A stretch of DNA of 64,000 bases, taken from Leifsonia shinshuensis. Its GTDB lineage: Bacteria; Actinomycetota; Actinomycetes; Actinomycetales; Microbacteriaceae. The notes beneath the pieces were generated by a model. The model saw only the letters and a program-made list of their open reading frames with translations. It was not told where the DNA came from and made no database searches. The position numbers were made by a program, and so were the translations under genes. This document shows positions 25,322-33,834 of this stretch, in pieces. The stretch spans positions 248,001-312,000 of the forward strand of contig NZ_JAVDVK010000001.1 in NCBI RefSeq assembly GCF_031456835.1, in the 5' to 3' direction. Positions within the stretch are counted from its first letter, which is position 1. The number at the start of each line of letters is the position of its first letter.

Positions 25322-26419
25322 ATGACGGCCGTCAATCTGGGACTCCCGCTGCGGGCCACGGCCCCGCGGGCGTCGGGCGCGGGCGCTCCGCCCGAGACCT
25401 CGGGGCGGCCGGACCACCCCGGTCTGATCGACCGGTTCGGCCGGGTGGCGCGCGATCTGCGGGTCTCGGTGACCGAGAAGTGCTCGCTGCGCTGCACGTA
25501 CTGCATGCCGGCGGAGGGCCTCCCCGCGATCCCGCGGGAGGACCTGCTGAGCGCTCACGAGATCGCACGCCTCGTCGGGATCGGCGCGCGCGACCTCGGG
25601 GTGCGGGAGGTGCGGTTCACCGGCGGCGAGCCGCTGATGCGGGCCGACCTGGCCGAGATCATCGGGCTCTCCGCGGCCGCCGCGCCCGGCATCGACCTGT
25701 CGATCACGACCAACGGGATCGGTCTGGAGCACCGCATCCACTCGCTCGTGGACGCCGGGCTCACCCGCGTCAACGTCTCGCTCGACACGGTCGACCGCGA
25801 GCACTTCGCCCGGCTCACGCGCCGGGACCGGCTCCCCGCGGTGATGGCGGGCATCCGCGCCGCCCACGAGGCGGGGATGACGCCGCTCAAGCTCAACGCC
25901 GTGATGATGCGCGACACCCTCAGCGACGCGCCGGACCTGCTCGCCTGGGCGCTCGAGAACGGCTGCCGCCTGCGCTTCATCGAGCAGATGCCGCTGGACG
26001 CCGAGCGGTCGTGGCTGCGCGAGAACATGGTCCCCGCCGACGAGCTGCTCGCCGTGCTGAGCGAGCGGTTCGTGCTCGTCGAGGCCGGCCGCGACGACCC
26101 GCACGCGCCCGCCGAGGAGTGGCGGGTCGAGGGATGGACGGTGGACGGCGTCCCCGCCACCGTCGGCATCATCGCCTCGGTCACGCGCTCGTTCTGCGCC
26201 GCGTGCGACCGCACCCGGATCACGGCGGAGGGCACCGTGCGCTCGTGCCTGTTCGGCGACGACGAGACGGACCTGCGCGGGCTGCTCCGCGGCGGCGCCG
26301 ACGACGCGGAGATCGCGCGCTGGTGGCGGGCGGCGATGTGGGGCAAGCAGTCCGGGCACGGGATGGACGCGGAGGGGTTCGCGCCGCCGGTGCGCAGCAT
26401 GGGGGCGATCGGTGGCTGA
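25322..26419 (+). CDS. moaA: GTP 3',8-cyclase (molybdenum cofactor step 1)
   Basis: A 365-residue radical-SAM enzyme making 3',8-cyclo-7,8-dihydro-GTP. The SAM [4Fe-4S] cysteines are Cys54, Cys58 and Cys61 in [11 protein letters not shown]. The second cluster is seen in FCAACDRTR with the later SCLFG cysteine. The C terminus here is SMGAIGG, close to the conserved Gly-Gly tail. The ATG is chosen because TATGGT (25309-25314) lies 7 nt upstream, indicating a leaderless transcript. About 40 Pro/Ala-rich residues precede the barrel. moaD overlaps its end by eight bases. Confidence 0.96.
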   Translation: MTAVNLGLPLRATAPRASGAGAPPETSGRPDHPGLIDRFGRVARDLRVSVTEKCSLRCTYCMPAEGLPAIPREDLLSAHEIARLVGIGARDLGVREVRFTGGEPLMRADLAEIIGLSAAAAPGIDLSITTNGIGLEHRIHSLVDAGLTRVNVSLDTVDREHFARLTRRDRLPAVMAGIRAAHEAGMTPLKLNAVMMRDTLSDAPDLLAWALENGCRLRFIEQMPLDAERSWLRENMVPADELLAVLSERFVLVEAGRDDPHAPAEEWRVEGWTVDGVPATVGIIASVTRSFCAACDRTRITAEGTVRSCLFGDDETDLRGLLRGGADDAEIARWWRAAMWGKQSGHGMDAEGFAPPVRSMGAIGG

Positions 26420-26663
26420 GGTGCACGTCCGCTACTTCGCGGCCGCCGAGGAGGCCGCCGGGCGCCCCGAGGAGCGCCTCGACCTGCCCGAGCCGACGAT
26501 CGAGGGCCTGCAGCGCGAGCTGGTCGCCCGCTACGGCGAGCCGATGGAGCGGGTGGTCCGCTCCGGCTCGTTCCTCGTCGGCGGCATCGTCTCCCGCGAC
26601 CCCTCCCGCGAGCTGACGCTCGCCACCCCCGTCGACGTCCTCCCTCCCTTCGCCGGCGGCTGA
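26412..26663 (+). CDS. moaD: Molybdopterin synthase small subunit
   Basis: An 83-residue ubiquitin-fold sulfur carrier ending in FAGG; the C-terminal glycine is adenylated and then thiocarboxylated to deliver sulfur to MoaE-bound precursor. [14 protein letters not shown] at the N terminus and VLPPFAGG at the end are the family marks. The GTG start overlaps the end of moaA. Its partners MoaE and the MoeZ-like activator are encoded on the opposite strand within 7 kb. Confidence 0.93.
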   Translation: MAEVHVRYFAAAEEAAGRPEERLDLPEPTIEGLQRELVARYGEPMERVVRSGSFLVGGIVSRDPSRELTLATPVDVLPPFAGG

Positions 26664-26673
26664 CCCGCCCATT

Positions 26674-26736
26674 CATCGGTTCCTCAGTTAATCCGGCTCG
26701 TCAGGGCGTGTCGGCGGATTAACTGAGGAACCGATG
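26674..26736. terminator. Perfect 22-bp inverted repeat between convergent moaD and modC
   Basis: The arms 26674-26695 and 26715-26736 are perfect reverse complements with a 19-base loop. The sequence (it includes GGTTCCTCAGTTAATCCG) is distinctly more AT-rich than its surroundings and unrelated to the other inverted repeats in the window. A bidirectional terminator is inferred from its place between convergent transcripts. Confidence 0.72.
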
Positions 26737-26753
26737 GTGGGGAGTGGGGCTGG

Positions 26754-27800
26754 TCAGGCGGGGTAGATGGTGACGGCGTCCAGGGGGACGTGGAGGGTGA
26801 CGGGGGCGCCGGGGTGCAGGCGGAGGTCGGCGAGGACGGCCGGGGCGATCAGGGCGTCGAGGCGGTCGGTGCGGACGCGCACGAGGTCGGCCTGGGGCTC
26901 GAGAGCGGTGACGGTGGCGGGGATCGTGTCGGCGGCGGGCGGAGAGGCAGGATCCGGGGCGGGCGCGACGCGCACGGCCGAGGGGCGCACGGCCGCGAGC
27001 GCGGGAGCGCCGACCGGGATGGGGGCGGGCGCGGTGCCGCGCACGCGCATCCCGTCGGTCGTCTGCAGACCGTCGGCGGTGCGCACGCCGCTCAGCAGGG
27101 TGAGGCCGGACAGCTCCGCCGTGAACGGGTGCCGCGGCCGCTCGAGCACCTGGCGCGTCGGGCCCTCCTCGACCACGCGGCCGTCGTGGACGACGGCGAC
27201 CCGGTCGGCCAGGAGGTAGGCGTCCAGCGCGTCGTGCGTGACCAGGACCGTCGTCCGGCCGGCGAGCACCTCGGAGAGCATCCCGCGCACGTCGGCGGCG
27301 ACGGACACGTCGAGCGCCGAGAGCGGTTCGTCGAGCAGGAGCAGGCTCGGCTCCGCGGCGAGGGCGCGAGCGATCGCGACGCGCTGCGCCTGTCCGCCGG
27401 ACAGCTCGGACGGCCGCCGGTCGGCGAGCGGTGTCGTGCCGGTGCGCCGCATCCACTCGGCCGCCCGCTCAGCGGCCTCGGCCCGGGATGCGCCGACCGC
27501 GCGGGGGCCGAACGCGACGTTCGCGCGCACGCTGAGGTGCGGGAACAGGAGCGCGTCCTGGGCGAGCAGCGCGACCCCGCGACGGTGCGGCGGACGCCAG
27601 GCGCCGGGGAGGTCGAACAGGATGTCGTCGCCGAGCGTCGCGCGCCCGGTGTCGGGGCGGACGAGTCCGGCCAGCATCCCGAGCACGGTGGACTTGCCGG
27701 CGCCGTTCGGACCGAGCAGTGCGAGGGTCTCGCCGTCCGCGACGGCGAGGTCGACGGTGACGTCGCGGGCCGCCGAGGTCGCCGCGAGGCGCAGGCTCAC
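26754..27800 (-). CDS. modC: Molybdate ABC transporter ATP-binding protein
   Basis: A 348-residue ABC ATPase energising molybdate import. Walker A is [14 protein letters not shown], the Q-loop LLAQDALLF, the signature [15 protein letters not shown], Walker [13 protein letters not shown], and the switch histidine VTHDA. A C-terminal TOBE-type molybdate-binding region spans about residues 230-348. The GTG start overlaps the modB stop (GTGA). It is the last gene of a modA-modB-modC operon headed by a HTH-TOBE regulator. Confidence 0.94.
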   Translation of the reverse strand: MSLRLAATSAARDVTVDLAVADGETLALLGPNGAGKSTVLGMLAGLVRPDTGRATLGDDILFDLPGAWRPPHRRGVALLAQDALLFPHLSVRANVAFGPRAVGASRAEAAERAAEWMRRTGTTPLADRRPSELSGGQAQRVAIARALAAEPSLLLLDEPLSALDVSVAADVRGMLSEVLAGRTTVLVTHDALDAYLLADRVAVVHDGRVVEEGPTRQVLERPRHPFTAELSGLTLLSGVRTADGLQTTDGMRVRGTAPAPIPVGAPALAAVRPSAVRVAPAPDPASPPAADTIPATVTALEPQADLVRVRTDRLDALIAPAVLADLRLHPGAPVTLHVPLDAVTIYPA

Positions 27801-28639
27801 GCCGCCGCCTCGGCGTGCGCCGTCGTGTCTGCGGGACGCCGCCGCGACCGCCACGGGCGCACCCGCTCACCCGCACCGTGCGCGACGGCGACCACGACGA
27901 TCGCGACGGCCACCAGGACGAGCGACAGCGCGACAGCGGCGTGGGGATCCGTCTCCCGCTGCAGGTAGATCTCCAGCGGGAGGGTGCGCGTGACGCCTTG
28001 CAGGCTTCCCGCGAAGGTCAGCGTGGCGCCGAACTCGCCCAGCGCCCGGGCGAACGAGAGGATGGCGCCGGAGACGACCGCCGGCAGCACCAACGGCAGG
28101 GTCACCCGGAACAGCACGGCCGACGGTCGCGCGCCGAGCGTCGCGGCGACCGCCTCGTAGCGCTCGCCGCTCGCGCGCAGCGCGCCCTCGAGGCTGAGCA
28201 CCAGGAACGGGAGCGCCACGAACGTCTGCGCGATGATGACGGCCGGCGTCGAGAACGCCACGTCGAGAGTGCCGCCGAGCAGGCCGCGGCGGCCGTACAG
28301 GGCGAGCAGCGCGAGCCCGCCGACGACCGGCGGCAGCACCAGCGGCAGCAGGACGACGGCACGCACCACGCGCCGCCCGGCGAACGGCACCCGCGCGAGC
28401 ACGATCGCCATCGGGACGCCCAGCACCAGGCAGGCGGCCGTCGCGATCAGCGACGTGCGCAGGCTGAGGAGGAGCGCATCCACCGACGACGGCGACGTGA
28501 TCAGCGGGATGAACTCGGCCCAGTCGACGCGCGCGGCCATCGCCACGAGGGGGAGCAGGACGAACAGGGCGCCGATCGCCGCGACCACGACGATCCAGCG
28601 GGGGACGCCCAGCCGCGGTCCCGCAGTGCCGCCGTTCAT
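27797..28639 (-). CDS. modB: Molybdate ABC transporter permease
   Basis: A 280-residue inner-membrane permease with about six helices. The cytoplasmic EAA-type loop is seen in [23 protein letters not shown] (in parts: [18 protein letters not shown]), which couples to the ATPase. [20 protein letters not shown] sequence (here [19 protein letters not shown]) is typical of ModB. It starts 10 bp after the modA stop and overlaps modC by four bases, so the three are co-transcribed. Confidence 0.94.
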   Translation of the reverse strand: MNGGTAGPRLGVPRWIVVVAAIGALFVLLPLVAMAARVDWAEFIPLITSPSSVDALLLSLRTSLIATAACLVLGVPMAIVLARVPFAGRRVVRAVVLLPLVLPPVVGGLALLALYGRRGLLGGTLDVAFSTPAVIIAQTFVALPFLVLSLEGALRASGERYEAVAATLGARPSAVLFRVTLPLVLPAVVSGAILSFARALGEFGATLTFAGSLQGVTRTLPLEIYLQRETDPHAAVALSLVLVAVAIVVVAVAHGAGERVRPWRSRRRPADTTAHAEAAA

Positions 28640-28649
28640 GCCCGCATCC

Positions 28650-29462
28650 TCACGGCGCCCCGAAACCGGCGGCGGCGAGCACGTGGCGGCCCTCGGGTCC
28701 GGTAGCGAACGCGACGAACGCCGCTCCGCCTCGGGGGTTGGGGGCGTGGGCGACGGAGGCGATCGGGTAGACGTTGACCGTCTTCGCGGCCTCCGGGAAC
28801 GGCACGGACTCCACCGACGATCCCGCGCCCTTCACGTCGGTGCGGTACACGATGCCCGCGTCGGCCTCGCCCGAGCTCACCTTGCCGAGCACGTCGGTGA
28901 CCGACGACTCCTGGCTCACCGGGTGCAGCGTCACGCCGGCCGACTGCTCCACCTTCGCGGTCGCCGCCCCGCACGGCACCTGGGGAGCGCAGACCACCGT
29001 CTTGATGCCAGGGGAGGCCAGGTCGGCGAAGCTCTTCACGTGCGCCGGGTTGCCCGGCGGGACCGCGATCGCGAGCACGTTGGTGGCGAAGTCCGTGGGA
29101 GTGCCCTGGATGACCTTCCCGGCGACCGCCTTGGTCATGTTCGCCTCGTCAGCGGAGGCGAACACGTCAGCGGGCGCCCCGGCGGTCAGCTGGGTGACGA
29201 GGTCGGACGAGCCGGCGAACGAGAAGGTGACGGTCGTGCCGGGATGCGCGGCCTCGAACTCCGTGCCGAGCTCGGTGAACGTCTTGGTGAGCGACGCGGC
29301 GGCGAACACGGTGATCGTGCCGCTGACGCGCGTGCCCGAGCCGGAGGGCGTCACGGTCTGACCGGCCCCAGGAACGCTGCACCCGGCCAGCGCCGAGGCC
29401 GCCAGGAGCAGCCCGGCGACAGCCGCCGCACCCCGCACCGCACCCCGCCGCCGCGCGCTCAC
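28650..29462 (-). CDS. modA: Molybdate-binding lipoprotein
   Basis: A 270-residue substrate-binding lipoprotein. The signal peptide has basic SARRRG, a hydrophobic stretch and a lipobox LAGC with the lipid-bearing Cys28. The mature protein begins with a Ser/Thr/Gly linker and then [13 protein letters not shown], the ModA oxyanion-binding start, followed by [11 protein letters not shown] and [19 protein letters not shown]. It is anchored outside the membrane and delivers molybdate to ModBC. The GTG start overlaps the regulator's stop (GTGA). Confidence 0.95.
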   Translation of the reverse strand: MSARRRGAVRGAAAVAGLLLAASALAGCSVPGAGQTVTPSGSGTRVSGTITVFAAASLTKTFTELGTEFEAAHPGTTVTFSFAGSSDLVTQLTAGAPADVFASADEANMTKAVAGKVIQGTPTDFATNVLAIAVPPGNPAHVKSFADLASPGIKTVVCAPQVPCGAATAKVEQSAGVTLHPVSQESSVTDVLGKVSSGEADAGIVYRTDVKGAGSSVESVPFPEAAKTVNVYPIASVAHAPNPRGGAAFVAFATGPEGRHVLAAAGFGAP

Positions 29463-29863
29463 CGCGACCCCGCCGGAGCCTCGACCATGACGTTGGTGGC
29501 CTTCACGACCGCCACGGCGACCGAGCCGAGCTCCAGCCCGAGCTCGCGCACGGCCTCGCTGCTGATGAGGGACACGACGCGGTGCGGGCCGCACTGCAGC
29601 TCGACCTGAGCCATGACCCGGTCGGCCACGATGTCGGTGACCAGCCCGACGAACCGGTTGCGCGCGGAGCCGGTGGAGCCGGACGGGTCGGGCGGCAGCA
29701 CGGCGTTCTGCTTGGCGAGCTGCGCGAGCTCGAGACCGTCGACGACCGTCCGTCCAGAGCCGTCCTGACTGCTCGTGAGCGTTCCCGCGTCGATCCAGCG
29801 GCGCACGGTGTCGTCGCTCACGCCGAGGTAGAGCGCAGCATCCTTGATCCGTATCTGCGGCAT
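29459..29863 (-). CDS. HTH-TOBE molybdate-responsive regulator (ModE-like)
   Basis: A 134-residue protein. Residues 3-50 form an excisionase/MerR-like helix-turn-helix (IRIKDAALYLGVSDDTVRRW). Residues 65-130 form a TOBE/Mop molybdate-binding domain (RNRFVGLVTDIVADRVMAQV). It is a compact counterpart of ModE and probably controls modABC, whose first gene it overlaps by four bases. TAGGAT (29871-29876) sits 7 nt before the ATG, so it has its own leaderless promoter, with the palindrome ATCCGCGGAT just upstream as a possible autoregulatory site. Confidence 0.9.
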   Translation of the reverse strand: MPQIRIKDAALYLGVSDDTVRRWIDAGTLTSSQDGSGRTVVDGLELAQLAKQNAVLPPDPSGSTGSARNRFVGLVTDIVADRVMAQVELQCGPHRVVSLISSEAVRELGLELGSVAVAVVKATNVMVEAPAGSR

Positions 29864-29877
29864 GGAACCCATCCTAG

Positions 29878-29887
29878 ATCCGCGGAT
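29878..29887. promoter_or_regulatory. Palindrome at the promoter of the ModE-like gene
   Basis: ATCCGCGGAT is a perfect 10-bp palindrome directly adjoining the -10 box (29871-29876) of the regulator-modABC operon. An operator for the ModE-like protein is plausible, but a 10-bp palindrome in GC-rich DNA is weak evidence. Confidence 0.35.
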
Positions 29888-29900
29888 GCGGAAAAAGGGC

Positions 29901-30314
29901 TCAGAGGCCGACCCACTCCGAATCGCCGTCGGTGAAGTGCTGGCGCTTCCAGATCGGCACGCGCGCCTTGATGATCTCCACGAGCTCCGCACACGCCGCG
30001 AACGCCTCGGCGCGGTGCGGGGCAGCGACGGCCGCGATCAAGGCGAGGTCGCCGATGGTCAGCGACCCGACCCGGTGCTGTGCGGCCACCCGCAGACCGG
30101 TGCTGCGGGAGACCTCCTCGCAGCACTCGCGGAGGAACCTCTCCGCCTCAGGATGCGCGCGGTAGTCGAGCGACACCACGCCCTTCCCGCCGTCGTGGTC
30201 GCGCACGATGCCCTGGAACGAGACCACGGCCCCGGCCTCTGCCCGCCACACGAACTCGTCGACGGTCGACGGGTCCAGGGGGTCGCCGGTCACAGCGGCG
30301 AGCACGTCGCTCAT
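29901..30314 (-). CDS. moaE: Molybdopterin synthase catalytic subunit
   Basis: A 137-residue subunit that inserts two sulfurs into cyclic pyranopterin monophosphate with MoaD. Visible are GAVVSFQGIVRDHDGG, SLDYRAHPEAE, HRVGSLTIGDLALIAAVAA and the active-site lysines in KARVPIWKRQHF. The ATG overlaps the stop of the moaC-mog gene (ATGA), so it is the third gene of the moeA-moaC/mog-moaE operon. Confidence 0.95.
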   Translation of the reverse strand: MSDVLAAVTGDPLDPSTVDEFVWRAEAGAVVSFQGIVRDHDGGKGVVSLDYRAHPEAERFLRECCEEVSRSTGLRVAAQHRVGSLTIGDLALIAAVAAPHRAEAFAACAELVEIIKARVPIWKRQHFTDGDSEWVGL

Positions 30315-31321
30315 CGGTGATCACCTCCGCGCAGCTGGTCGAGCAGGTGGGGGAGCAGGCCGTCGAGAACCTCCAGGCCGTCCTGGACGCCGCCGCGCGA
30401 GCCGGGCAGGTTGACCACCAGCGTCGATCCCGCGACGCCGACCAGCCCGCGGCTCAGCGCCGCGAGCGGCGTCGCCTGGGCGCCTCGGGCGCGGAGCGCC
30501 TCCGCGACGCCCGGCAGCTCCCGGTCGAGCACGGCCGCCGTCGCCTCCGGTGTCCGGTCGGTGGGCGAGATGCCCGTGCCGCCGGTGGAGATGACGACGA
30601 GGGGACGCGCGTCGACCGCCTCGCGCAGGGCCGCATCCACAGCGGCGTCCGCGACGACCCGCACGACCGCGGGCAGGCGACGCTCGGCCAGCCAGTCGGC
30701 GATGACCGGGCCGGTGGTGTCCTCGTAGACGCCCGTCGCGGCGCGCGTGGACGCGACCAGGACGATCGCGCCGGTCACCGTGGCGGGCTGTTCGGCGTCC
30801 TCGGCGGTGGAGTCCGGAGCAGCGCCGGAGGGAGCGGCGGCCGCCGCATCCCGTGTCCACTCGCCGCGCTTGCCGCCGCTCTTGGCGACGAGCCGCACAT
30901 CCGTCAGCATCGCGGCGGGGTCCACCGCCTTCACCATGTCGTGCAGGGTGAGGCCGGCCACGGCGACCGCCGTGAGCGCCTCCATCTCGACGCCGGTCCG
31001 GCCGTGCGTCCGCGCGACCACCTCGATCTCGATCGTGCCGGACTCCGCGTCCAGCTCGAAGTCGACCCGCACGGCATTGAGAGGCAGGGGATGGCACAGC
31101 GGGATGAGCTCGCTGGTCCGCTTCGCCCCGCCGATCCCGGCGATGCGCGCAGTGGCGAGCACGTCCGCCTTGGGCAGGTCGTCGGCCGCGACGAGCCGGA
31201 CCACCTCCGGCGTGGTCACGAAGCGTCCGCGGGCGACCGCCTCGCGATCGGTCTCGGGTTTGCCGCCGACATCGACCATGCGGGCGCGGCCGTCGGCGTC
31301 GAGATGGGTGAGCTGCGTCAT
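30311..31321 (-). CDS. moaC: MoaC-Mog/MoaB fusion for molybdenum cofactor synthesis
   Basis: A 336-residue two-domain fusion. Residues 1-155 are cyclic pyranopterin monophosphate synthase (MoaC), with MVDVGGKPETDREA, KRTSELIPLCHPLPL and the catalytic Asp/Lys in LHDMVKAVDP. A short linker leads to a MogA/MoaB-like molybdopterin adenylyltransferase domain (about 180-336) with STGGTGISPTDRTPEA and VVNLPGSRGG. The fusion joins the second and a late step of Moco synthesis. It overlaps both neighbours by four bases. Confidence 0.95.
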   Translation of the reverse strand: MTQLTHLDADGRARMVDVGGKPETDREAVARGRFVTTPEVVRLVAADDLPKADVLATARIAGIGGAKRTSELIPLCHPLPLNAVRVDFELDAESGTIEIEVVARTHGRTGVEMEALTAVAVAGLTLHDMVKAVDPAAMLTDVRLVAKSGGKRGEWTRDAAAAAPSGAAPDSTAEDAEQPATVTGAIVLVASTRAATGVYEDTTGPVIADWLAERRLPAVVRVVADAAVDAALREAVDARPLVVISTGGTGISPTDRTPEATAAVLDRELPGVAEALRARGAQATPLAALSRGLVGVAGSTLVVNLPGSRGGVQDGLEVLDGLLPHLLDQLRGGDHR

Positions 31322-32550
31322 AGGGTCCAGACTGTCACGGGCGAGCCGGCTTCCAGGGTCTCCGCCTCCTCGGGCAGGTCGATGAGCACGTCGGCCTTCG
31401 CCATCCCGGCGACCAGGTGCGACGACGGGCCGGAGGCGGGGGAGACCGCGGCACCGGCGCCGTCGAGGACGCCGCGCAGGAACTGGCGGCGCCCCGGAAT
31501 CGAGCGCACCGGCTCCCGCAGGGTCACCTCACGCGGCGGGATGCCCGGCAGACCGGCCGCGGCGCGCAGCGGGTCCCGCAGGAACACGACGAACGACACC
31601 TGCGTGCTGACCGGGTTGCCGGGGAAGGCGAACACCGGGACTCCGCCGACCACAGCGGTCGCCTGGGGTCCGCCCGGCTGCATGGCGACCGTCGTAACGT
31701 CGGCGCCGCGCGGGTGCAGCACCTCCCGCACCACCTCGTACGCGCCGCGCGAGATGCCGCCGGAGGTGATGATCAGGTCGCTGGTGCGCAGGGCGTCGTC
31801 GAGGATGCGCTCGAACGCTGCCGGGTCGTCGTCGCTGCTGGCGCGCACGGAGACGGTCGCCCCGGCCTCCTGCACCAGAGCGGCGAGGGCGATGCCGTTC
31901 GCGTCGTACACCTGGCCGAAGCCGGGCGTCCCGGTCGCGATCAGCTCGGTGCCGCTGGTGAGGATGCCCACGCGCAGCCGTGCGCGGACGGTCACCGATT
32001 CGACGCCGGCCGCGGCCAGCGCGGCCAGGTGCCGCGGCGCCAGGCGGGTGCGCGCGGGCACCAGCACGTCGCCGCGCCGGACGTCGCTGCCGCGCTCCCG
32101 CACGTACTCGCCGCGCCGGCGGCTGCGGCGGATCTCGACGATCGCGCCGGACAGGTCGTCGTCGCGCCCGAGGACCAGCTCGGTGTCCTCGACCGGGACG
32201 ATCGTGTCGGCGCCGGTGGGCACCGGCGCGCCGGTCATGATGCGCAGGGCCGTTCCGGCGACGAGGGAGACGGGGGTGGTGTGCCCCGCCGGGATGTCGC
32301 CGGTCACCTCGAGCGCGACCGGCACCTCGTGCACGTCGGCGGACCGCACCGCGTACCCGTCCATCTGCGAGTTGCGGAACAGCGGCAGGTCGACCTGCGA
32401 CCGCACCTCCTCCGCGGTCACCCGGCCGAGGGCGTGGTCGAGGGGGACGGACTCCTCCGCCGGCTCCTCGGAGAGCGGTTCGAGCATGCGCGCCACCAGC
32501 GCGGCGTGCTCCTCGACGCTGCGCGGTCGCGCGGACGGGTCGCCTGTCAT
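31318..32550 (-). CDS. moeA: Molybdopterin molybdenumtransferase
   Basis: A 410-residue enzyme inserting molybdenum into adenylated molybdopterin. Visible are LPLFRNSQMDGYAVRS near the N terminus, IMTGAPVPTGADTIVPVE, GSDVRRGDVLVPARTRL, the central TSGGISRGAYEVV, and FAFPGNPVST. It is the first gene of the moeA-moaC/mog-moaE operon. The ATG has GATACT about 7 nt upstream as a possible -10. Confidence 0.95.
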   Translation of the reverse strand: MTGDPSARPRSVEEHAALVARMLEPLSEEPAEESVPLDHALGRVTAEEVRSQVDLPLFRNSQMDGYAVRSADVHEVPVALEVTGDIPAGHTTPVSLVAGTALRIMTGAPVPTGADTIVPVEDTELVLGRDDDLSGAIVEIRRSRRRGEYVRERGSDVRRGDVLVPARTRLAPRHLAALAAAGVESVTVRARLRVGILTSGTELIATGTPGFGQVYDANGIALAALVQEAGATVSVRASSDDDPAAFERILDDALRTSDLIITSGGISRGAYEVVREVLHPRGADVTTVAMQPGGPQATAVVGGVPVFAFPGNPVSTQVSFVVFLRDPLRAAAGLPGIPPREVTLREPVRSIPGRRQFLRGVLDGAGAAVSPASGPSSHLVAGMAKADVLIDLPEEAETLEAGSPVTVWTL

Positions 32551-32658
32551 GCGCCTAGTATCCCGCGTCCCCGCCGCCGCGCCACCGGCTGGTGCGACGA
32601 GGAGTCGCGACGCGCCGTCATCGCCGACGGATGACGGCGTGTTGCGACCCCTGGATGC

Positions 32659-33789
32659 TCAGTAGCGCGGCAGGGACGGATCGACGTCGCGCGACCAGGC
32701 GTCGAGGCCGCCGGCGAGCACCAGCCCGGGCAGGCCGGCCTCCGCCAGCAGCACGCGCGCCGTCTCGGCCCGGATGCCGTGGTGGCAGACGATCACCAGC
32801 GGGTCGCCGGGGAGGCGCTCCGCCACCCCGGCGGGATCGCGCTGCACCACGCCGAGCGGCACCAGCAGCGAGCCCGGCAGCTCCACGATGTCGGCCTCCC
32901 ACGGCTCGCGCACGTCGAGCAGTGTGTACGCCTCGCCTGCGCGCAGCCGCGCATCCAGCTCGGCCGGGGAGATCGTGTCGGTGATGCCGCAGAACAGGTC
33001 GTAGTCGATCAGGCCCGTCACCGGGGGCCCCTCGGGGTCGCGCTCGTAGGCGAGCTCGCGGAAACCTCCGCTGAGGGCGTCGTGCAACACCACCCGGCCG
33101 AGCAGCGGCGTCCCGGTGCCGGTCACGAGCTTGACCGCCTCGCCGACCATGAGAGCGCCGACCACTCCGCATTCCGACGGCAGCGCGCCCGCTTCGGCGC
33201 AGCTTGCGACGGTTCCGGGCGCGGGCGGCACCGGGAAGAGGTCGCGGTACGTCGGACCCTGCGCCGACCAGCTCAGCCCCACCTGACCGCCGGTCTGGTG
33301 CACCGCGCCCCAGACGACCGGGATGCCGGCCAGCGTCGCCGCGTCGTCCACGAGGTAGCGGGTAGGAAAGTTGTCGCTGCCGTCCAGCACCAGGTCGAAT
33401 CCCGAGAGGATGCGCTCCGCGTTGTCCGCGCTGAGCCGCTCGGCGAAGATCCGCACCTCCACCTCGTCGCCGAGCGCACGCACGGTGTCGGCCGCCGACT
33501 CCACCTTCGGCCGCCCCACATCGGCGGGCGTGTGGATGTTCTGCCGCGGCAGATTGCTCGGCTCCACCCGGTCGTCGTCCACGATCCCGATCGTCCCGAA
33601 CCCGGACGAGGCGAGCAGCGGCAGCACCGCCGAGCCGAGTCCGCCCGCGCCGACGACCAGCACGCGCGCGGCGCGCACGCGGCGCTGGGCGTCCGTCCCG
33701 AAGCCGGGCAGCTGCGTCGTGCGCGCGTAGCGGGCGACGCGGTCGGGGGTGAGGTCGGGACCGGGTTCGACGAGCGGCGGGAGGGCCAT
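32659..33789 (-). CDS. moeB: MoeZ-like adenylyltransferase/sulfurtransferase (ThiF-rhodanese)
   Basis: A 376-residue fusion. A ThiF/E1-like domain (VVGAGGLGSAVLPLLASSGF, DDRVEPSNLPRQ) adenylates the C terminus of MoaD-like carriers. A rhodanese domain (from about 270) has the persulfide cysteine in CHHGIRA. The CxxC zinc pair of E. coli MoeB is replaced by TYRDLFPVPP, as in mycobacterial MoeZ, so MoeZ is the nearer model. The ATG is preferred to a TTG four codons upstream. It can activate MoaD and perhaps other sulfur carriers. Confidence 0.92.
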   Translation of the reverse strand: MALPPLVEPGPDLTPDRVARYARTTQLPGFGTDAQRRVRAARVLVVGAGGLGSAVLPLLASSGFGTIGIVDDDRVEPSNLPRQNIHTPADVGRPKVESAADTVRALGDEVEVRIFAERLSADNAERILSGFDLVLDGSDNFPTRYLVDDAATLAGIPVVWGAVHQTGGQVGLSWSAQGPTYRDLFPVPPAPGTVASCAEAGALPSECGVVGALMVGEAVKLVTGTGTPLLGRVVLHDALSGGFRELAYERDPEGPPVTGLIDYDLFCGITDTISPAELDARLRAGEAYTLLDVREPWEADIVELPGSLLVPLGVVQRDPAGVAERLPGDPLVIVCHHGIRAETARVLLAEAGLPGLVLAGGLDAWSRDVDPSLPRY

Positions 33790-33834
33790 GCCTTCAGCCA
33801 ATCACAGAAGCGGGCGGGTGGTCGCAGTCGGGCG

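Noticed and set aside
32551..32658. A gene between moeA and the MoeZ-like gene
   Set aside because: No frame of useful length with a start signal; treated as a spacer.
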